This document shows positions 57,890-64,000 of a stretch of DNA of 64,000 nucleotides, in pieces. Position 1 is the first letter of the stretch. Every line of letters starts with the position of its first letter. The DNA is taken from positions 3,162,001 through 3,226,000 of the forward strand of contig NC_060258.1 in assembly GCF_921293095.1 (NCBI RefSeq). Direction: 5' to 3'. Origin of the DNA: Ischnura elegans (lineage: Eukaryota; Arthropoda; Insecta; Odonata; Coenagrionidae). A program made the translations under genes and the position numbers. Below the pieces are notes generated by a model. The model was not told the DNA's origin. It did not search any database and saw nothing but the letters and a program-made list of their open reading frames with translations.

Positions 57890-59399
57890 GGGAATCCGGA
57901 AAGTAGTTGAGTCAACTCAATTTCTGTCTGCTCTGCCCCTCATTTGATGCTATTCTGAGCTGTGGAAGTACGAATAATAAAGTAATAATGAAAGTAATGA
58001 AGGCATATGAATCAATCAATGAATTCAAAGGTGAGCTTACTCAGTATTTTAAAAGGAATGCTTACTACTCTATTGGTGAATTCATGCAGCAATAAGTATG
58101 TATACTAAAATTGTCTTTGTGTGGCATATTTCTGTACAAAAAAGTGGTGTCCAGATAAATGATCATTATTGTCTTTGTAGCATGCATACAGCCTGCTACA
58201 GCATCCACAGCAGCTACTCAACACACATAATAGCTGCAACAGCTGAAAGTACCCCTGAGAATTTTCTTTTACCAGAGGCCAGTCAAGCCGGCTGCACGGA
58301 TGCACCAATGCAACTGGCTACTTAAGTTATCCTCTTCATTATATTTATTTACCTTCAAATAAAAAGAGGAATTTGATGTGATTGCATTGCATATAAGGTA
58401 TGCAAAGATGTCAGACCATTTCTTGGTTAACAATAGTAACAGAACTATTAAGAATTTGCTCTTGTCCAGCATGTGGCATTTTGAGAAAGCTCTTTTAGGC
58501 CTGCTTTCCTTGGTCACATGACTGACCGGTCAGTTGACCATACACATTTGTCTTTTCATAACAAGACCTCAGTCCTACCTACGTGATTGGTGGGGGTGAT
58601 TCCATTGCCAAGTTCTCTGAAATGACTTAAATGATGGTCCAGCTCCGATATTCTGCTCTGGTTGCATGGTGGGAGCTAACCATAAAACTAAGGAATGATG
58701 TCTGATAACTTCCAAGTGTATTGTCAGGGCAATGACTCAAGTTAAATAAACAATTGTTATTGTCACCCAGGTTGTGTCAGTACATTATCAATCACCAGAA
58801 ATACTTTTATATACAGCGAGAAGTAGAGTCATATTGTCTATAATGACTTCAAAAGCGGTCTGTACCAGTTAGTGGTAGGTACAAGGCAAATACGATCATT
58901 GACATAGGGACTTTTGTTGCGTAAACAAAGTTGGTCATTTATCAAGGTTCTTCGCTCCCTCTGAGGTTCAGTAAATTACCTGCCTAATAGTATCGTGAAA
59001 ATATGTTTTCAATGATTTTAAGTGGGAAATACTGGTTTCTCAAAGCATACCTTGACCTAAACATGTAAATATCGTTATATATTAGCATAAGCAATGAGCA
59101 TGCATGCCACTTTTGTTTATGTATTTTATTTCAAACAATTTTATAATTTATTTCAGTTGATGGATATAATGTGGTCATATTATTACTATTTTGCTGTTGC
59201 TGTATAGAAATTTATGTGAACTATTCTCCCTTTATATGTAGCATAATATAGTTTCCTTAATTGAAATGATCAGTAGATGGCAATTCGCCGCCATGTTTTT
59301 TAGGGTGTAAGGCATGCAAGCTTTAGGAGCTGTTTAGTTAAAAAAAAGAGCATAAGTAGGTTCGACTATGCACATGCAGGCCAAGATCAGTTTATGCTG
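57890..59399. other. Intron 3 of copy B; no supportable gene
   Basis: Small open frames at 57907-58095 and 58098-58325 were considered as exons and not accepted. Confidence 0.3.
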
Positions 59400-59873
59400 G
59401 GGCTGATGATGTTCTAAGGGTCAGGTGGCCCTGCAATGTTGATGAAACAAATGGCCCTTACTCTAAGTAAATGTGAACAAATGATGATAATAGTTCATCT
59501 TATTTAATTGATGGAATTCTGGACTTTGAAGTCCTCTCCTACAATCAAGTTGCGAATACTCAAATATTCCAAGGCCTGGATGGGGGAATGCCACCCATTT
59601 GGGATTCGAACCTGTAACCTCTGAGTTGAAAGGTGTAGAATTTACCTACTTCTACTGTGGCTAGCACACTGAGAAACATTCCACACCAAGGTGTGCAGAG
59701 TGAACTGGTCATGTCTGCCATTTCATTTTAGGTCGTTGCTAAAATCTTGTGCAAACATGATTTCAGCCAACTTGAGTGGTCTCAGGTGAAAGAGGAGGTT
59801 TTATTGTTATTATTTATAATTATTCACATTTTTATTTTGCCCGCATTGATTGGCACCCAGCATTATCTTCTAG
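59400..59873 (+). repeat. Intron 3 end homologous to copy A intron 3
   Basis: Aligns with 16958-17440 on the minus strand (GAAGTCCTCTCCTACAATCA, CCTGGATGGGGGAATGCCAC, ATTCCACACCAAGGTGTGCA). The start of intron 3 (39781 on) also aligns with copy A, so the intervening 19.5 kb is the expanded part. Confidence 0.7.
59588..59676 (-). mobile_element. Old SINE shared by both ZAD gene copies (copy B site)
   Basis: On the minus strand GAGGTTACAGGTTCGAATCC contains a perfect tRNA B box (GGTTCGAATCC). Same intron position and relative orientation as 17160-17232. Confidence 0.5.
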
Positions 59874-59993
59874 GAAACTGTGAAAGAGGAGAACAAAGAC
59901 CCTCTAAGTGAAGACAGTTATCCTGAAATGTACACACAGGATCCAGCCAAAATTTCAAGCAATGCTTTAGACCCATTGGCAATTGACGACTTG
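59874..59993 (+). CDS. ZAD gene copy B, exon 4
   Basis: 120-bp phase-0 exon; acceptor TATCTTCTAG, donor GTAAGT. VKEENKDPLSEDSYPEMY and DPLAIDDL; aligns without gaps to 16957-16838. Confidence 0.87.
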
Positions 59994-60910
59994 GTAAGTT
60001 CATGTTTGCTTTGTTTAGCACAGTTTTGCTGCTACACAAATTCAGTCCTCCATGGAATAATCTAATGCCATTTACCATAATAACAATAAATTTTCCCTTC
60101 CTTTGTCAAATGTGAATAAGTTAACTTGAGGTGTGTTTTAAGTATTCATTAGAACATTCACATTTCCTCATCATGTTGTTTGAAGAAAAGCTTCTCTGCT
60201 ATGTTGACATGCAAATTTTTGGCATTTCCCTACGGTTCCTGAACTACTTTGGCTGCTTTTTCAAGGGAATCACAGTTTCTTACGTTTCGGCCCATCGGCC
60301 CAAAAGTATTTATAACAAACAAAAAGATGTGTTGTTCTTCACGAAATCATTCAAAATGAATGGATCATTGCACTGAACAGAATGGGGACATACAGCTGCT
60401 CTGATAACACACCTTTGCTCACTGAGCAACTGATACCATCTTTGGAGAGGGTATTGGATGTTGGCAAACCAGATTGGTTGCTGAGATGCATCAATTATTT
60501 TCCATGAGCTGATTTTGATGGAACATGTTGTATATTCTACTTTGATTGAAGTATAATGTAATGTTTCCCTTTAATGGATGAAATCAACATTTTTGTCTGG
60601 GCATGTAGACAAAAATTCGTGGTTTCCAATGAATAATGTCATGAGACCTTCATATCTCAAAATATTGCTGATAAATTTGTTCTTTCTTCTTTGGAATATT
60701 TTCTTATGGCTAATTTTAAAGGCAGAGTAACTTGGTGGCCCATATTTTGTTGGTCAAGAAATGTGTATTGCCTTCCTTTCTGAGGTCAGAAAAGCAATTC
60801 AGGGAAATTTTCATTTGTACATGCATTTGATGTTTTGGTGGTGATCTTTTGCTTCTCGTACAAATTGGTGAAAATCCATATCAATGAAGTGTTAATTCTC
60901 TTTCCATCAG

Positions 60911-61039
60911 AGTGGCTTGGGAACATGTGGGTCCCCTTGTGTAAAAGCTGACCAGATCAGTGACGATGGAGGAGGAAATGTGCACAATGATAGCACTGAT
61001 GAGGCCACAGATGACCTTGTGCCCCAAGCCTCTGTTCAG
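60911..61039 (+). CDS. ZAD gene copy B, exon 5
   Basis: 129-bp phase-0 exon; acceptor CTTTCCATCAG, donor GTAATC. Acidic: SGLGTCGSPCVKADQISDDG, then NDSTDEATDDLVP. No counterpart found in copy A, which may have lost it. Confidence 0.65.
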
Positions 61040-61574
61040 GTAATCATCATAATAATAATATTTAAAAAGGTCCAGTGATTTGTTTGGACAAATATAAGAC
61101 ATGCAATTCATTATGTAAGATACAAAAATAGTACGAACGAAGGAAGGAGAAAATGTTTATACGAAGGAATACATCATAATTATAAATATACTTTTTGCAC
61201 AAGCATTATAATCATACTTGAACACACAAGTGTGAGTTAATATAATCAATTTTTTAAGCAGAAGGAGTCATGCTGTTTAAGTAGACATTTTACCTAAGAG
61301 CTGCAGTATCCTCTTTTGATTTTTTAAGATTTTTTTATAATTGAGTCTAGGGCCCCAGATGAGGATTCTAAGCATCAAATTCAGGAAGAATCCACCATAA
61401 TAAATTGACAATAATACATCAATAGCTAATATTTATCTGATAGAAATAAAAACTCGTAGACATCATTTTTCTGCAGAACTTATAAAAATGTTGCTCCAAG
61501 GAGACTTCATTATCAAGTTTTATACCCAGATAAGGAGAACTTAGATTTTGTGGAATAAAAATAAATTTTTACAG

Positions 61575-61625
61575 AGATCAGTTGGTGTGGAGCTGGCTGC
61601 ATTCACTGTTGAGCCACATGCATTG
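61575..61625 (+). CDS. ZAD gene copy B, exon 6 (probable)
   Basis: 51-bp phase-0 exon; acceptor TTTTTACAG, donor GTAAAC. RSVGVELAAFTVEPHAL. Short, and not found in copy A, hence moderate confidence. Confidence 0.45.
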
Positions 61626-61639
61626 GTAAACCTTAAAAT

Positions 61640-63856
61640 GTCTTAAAATTATATATTTAGATTATTACCTCATTAAGTTATATTCGTGTGCTTAAAGTAA
61701 TACACATGTAATACAGTTACTACCTGTGAAGCACCCTTAAAAAACACCAAATATCAAAATGTTATGATAGATGTATGTTCATGATCATTTTAGGCTTACT
61801 TCTTGTACGTGAAGAGGGGTTTTATAGCCACTGTACTTTAGGTTAGATAGGCAGAGGAATGAGTAAAACATACTGTTATTGTTTGCAAACTATGAATTTC
61901 TCCTTCCTACTCCTTAGCTATTTATTGCCTGGCTCACTACAGAATAAAAAACTGCTATAGCGACATATGGAATTACAACCCCTTGGATCAGTGTAGTAAC
62001 CATGGTAGATAAAGGAATGATAGCGTGAATGTCAAAGAAAGCAGGGACTATGATTATCACCTGCAAAACACAGAAGAATTTGGAATGGCTATCATGGGAA
62101 TTCAAGGTTGGTAATGAGTCCAGGCTCTGCGGTAGGATGAGCTAACAATATGATGCACTCTTATCAAGTGAGCAAACACATCTCATCTATCTCTCAGCAC
62201 AGCATGCTTTGTATTCTTTCTGTACTCTTGATTGTGATTTGCCCAAAATTGAATCTTATATCTGTATTTTTAAAGATTAATAAGAATTTTGAGAATGGTA
62301 AAAATATCTAGTAAATATAATCCACCGAATACAAACACTTTTTGCTTGCATTGAATAATAGTCAAAGTAAACAATAATAAAGGCAACAATATCTTGAAGT
62401 GATTCAAATTACACATAAATCACAGTCACATTGAGGCATTAGACAAATATTGGTTCACACAGTAGCATTGATCTTTTAATTGTGACTAATCCTAAACTTT
62501 CTTGATAACATGAGAGTTTTTTTTTTCTTTTTCGAGTGTTATGATAGATTATTGTACAATTTATTGCATGTATATGTATGACACAATCTGTTAAGATGTG
62601 AATATCTTAGAAGAATATATTTTGAGGTGGTGTGTACGTATTTATCAATGCCACAGAGTATACAGAGAGGATAGAGGGCACCCTAAGCTGTGATGGCAAA
62701 ATGCACTTCCGGCCATGTTCTAAGCGTGTCAATGATCTCAAGCATCGAGTCTTTTAGTGTGTTTTAAAGGGTTAAGGCGTGAAATCCAGGATCTTATTCG
62801 TGTTTCAAAGTGAAAATCGCATACAAATTTCCTTATTTGGTGAGCACTAAAAATGATGGCGGATAATGAAATGTGAGGAGGATACACTTGGTGTTCTGCA
62901 ATTGATTGCAATAATAACTCAGGAATGCCCAAAAGCGACCTAAGTTTTTTCCGTTTCCCGAAAGATCTTGCCAGGTAAGTTTGAAATTATTTATGGCATT
63001 AATATTATTTATGTTCCCATAATTGGACAACATCATGAGGTTCGATGCCTTTGCTTATATTTCAGTGCATCATTATTATTATTATTATCGATGCCCATAT
63101 CATCATCAGATGATCATCTAATGCTGCCTTGTAAAAGATTGGTATAATTGAGATATTAACTAACCTATGCTGAGGGATAAGGAGCAGAGTATTAATTTCT
63201 TGATGTTTTACATTGGATTTCTACATTACAACTGAATGATTTGTTATGGATTTCATCATTAGAAGCCAATGTTAAGTATAGTAGAAAAATGGCAGACTTG
63301 GGAAATACAGGCACTACTCATACTTCAAGCCTTATTGGCTTCTTTGTTACATAATTCTGTGAAAAAATGTACTTTGCTTCAAGTCTTCTGCTTACATAAG
63401 ATTTTAAAGTCTGATAAATACTCGCAAGACTACGGCTATTGACGCGTTTGAACCCCTGCCACTTGTGCAAAGGGAAAGGTATATTAATATTGGGGGAATA
63501 ACTTTTCGCAATAGGGTCCAACTCCGAAGGATAGAAGGGTGTGGGAATAACGATTATAATTGGGAAATTAAGCACAGAGGTCCTCACTTTATATTCAGGG
63601 AATCGGGCGTGGACGTGATGGTTGCAAATCATTGAATGGTATATTTGAATATATGGTCTTTTGATGTGCTTAGAACATGGCCGACGCGCGCATTCCACAT
63701 TATAAAATTTAAAGGGAGAAAGTAGCTTTTGTCCTCTCTGTATACTGTGTCAATGCTATAAACAGGAATCATTGTTTTTCTGTGAACTCATAAAGCTTTT
63801 TCTACATTTCTGTACCTCTGTCTTTTATGATGCTGATGTTTTGTACTCATATGCAG
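61640..63856. other. Intron of copy B; nothing recognised
   Basis: Open minus-strand frame 63318-63698 has no motif. No repeat termini seen. Confidence 0.3.
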
Positions 63857-63988
63857 GCACAGGCCTCAACATCTTCCGAAGGCGAAGAGGTGGATGCTGA
63901 AGGCACAAAAGCCGTTGTGATAGACCTTGACACTCTGCTGGTTTTGGCCAAGAAAGAACTATCTCCCAAGGAAACTAATGCCACTGAG
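63857..63988 (+). CDS. ZAD gene copy B, exon 7
   Basis: 132-bp phase-0 exon; acceptor TATGCAG, donor GTATGC, both the same as in copy A exon 13179-13048. QASTSSEGEEVDAEG and VLAKKELSPKET. The gene continues beyond the window. Confidence 0.85.
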
Positions 63989-64000
63989 GTATGCATAAAT

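Noticed and set aside
57907-58095. Small open frame with a GTGAGC donor-like site
   Set aside because: No acceptor in phase and no counterpart in copy A.
58098-58327. Open frame with a splice-acceptor-like TTTGTAG, considered as a copy B exon
   Set aside because: It has no donor before its stop, shows no match in copy A intron 3, and the phase does not fit the phase-0 pattern of the gene.
60279-60310. Palindromic TTTCGGCCCATCGGCCC resembling a PLE hammerhead piece
   Set aside because: Too short to show the core boxes or arms.
1-64000. CRISPR arrays, operons, ribosome binding sites, riboswitches
   Set aside because: The window is eukaryotic: spliced genes, ZAD domain, PLEs and SINEs. Short tandem repeats here are minisatellites or transposon subterminal arrays.

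Overview
This is a window of an arthropod nuclear genome, most likely an insect; the species cannot be named from the sequence. It is AT-rich and gene-poor, its genes are split by short phase-0 introns with consensus GT/AG sites, and it is full of decayed Penelope-like elements (PLEs), MITEs, tRNA-derived SINEs and LINE tails. Two genes carry the N-terminal half of a ZAD domain (zinc-finger-associated domain, PF07776), an arthropod-typical module. There is no sign of prokaryotic organisation.

Host genes. (1) An intronless 453-codon gene on the minus strand (5453-6814) encodes an ankyrin-like and coiled-coil protein. (2) Two paralogous ZAD genes diverge from a centre near 21-24.5 kb. Copy A runs leftward (exons at 20886-20719, 20604-20467, 18104-17937, 16957-16838, 13179-13048 and probably 11811-11739). 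Copy B runs rightward (exons at 24580-24741, 24856-24993, 39613-39780, 59874-59993, 60911-61039, 61575-61625, 63857-63988) and leaves the window. Exons 2, 3, 4 and the last shared exon have identical lengths in the two copies (138, 168, 120 and 132 bp), and intron sequences still align. This is therefore a head-to-head inverted genomic duplication, not a retrocopy. Copy A spans about 8 kb and copy B more than 39 kb, because transposons piled into introns 2 and 3 of copy B.

Mobile DNA. The best find is an apparently complete, autonomous 9.4-kb transposon at 41233-50627. It has 13-bp terminal inverted repeats (CCCTGGCGAAAAA), a TC target duplication and arrays of short GTGTA-type repeats inside both ends. 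It carries two intact, divergently transcribed, multi-exon genes: an 891-aa Transposase_21 (CMC/CACTA-like) transposase and a 413-aa partner protein. It sits inside a PLE, and removing it with one TC restores the PLE reading frame exactly. A foldback repeat is nested in the last intron of the partner gene.

A second large structure (about 28495-38322) is bounded by roughly 600-bp inverted repeats. It holds two decayed same-strand genes of repeat-borne protein families, and is itself broken by a PLE and by a 1.7-kb element whose termini (CCCTGAYAAAAATAAACTCC, TT duplication) resemble those of the 9.4-kb transposon. The space between the two ZAD copies holds a fossil THAP plus DDE_Tnp_4 transposon. 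Several PLE termini carry hammerhead-ribozyme-like cores in inverted-repeat arrangement. Smaller items are a hAT-type MITE with a perfect 8-bp target duplication, piggyBac-like ends at TTAA, a mariner relic, LINE tails, SINEs and minisatellites.
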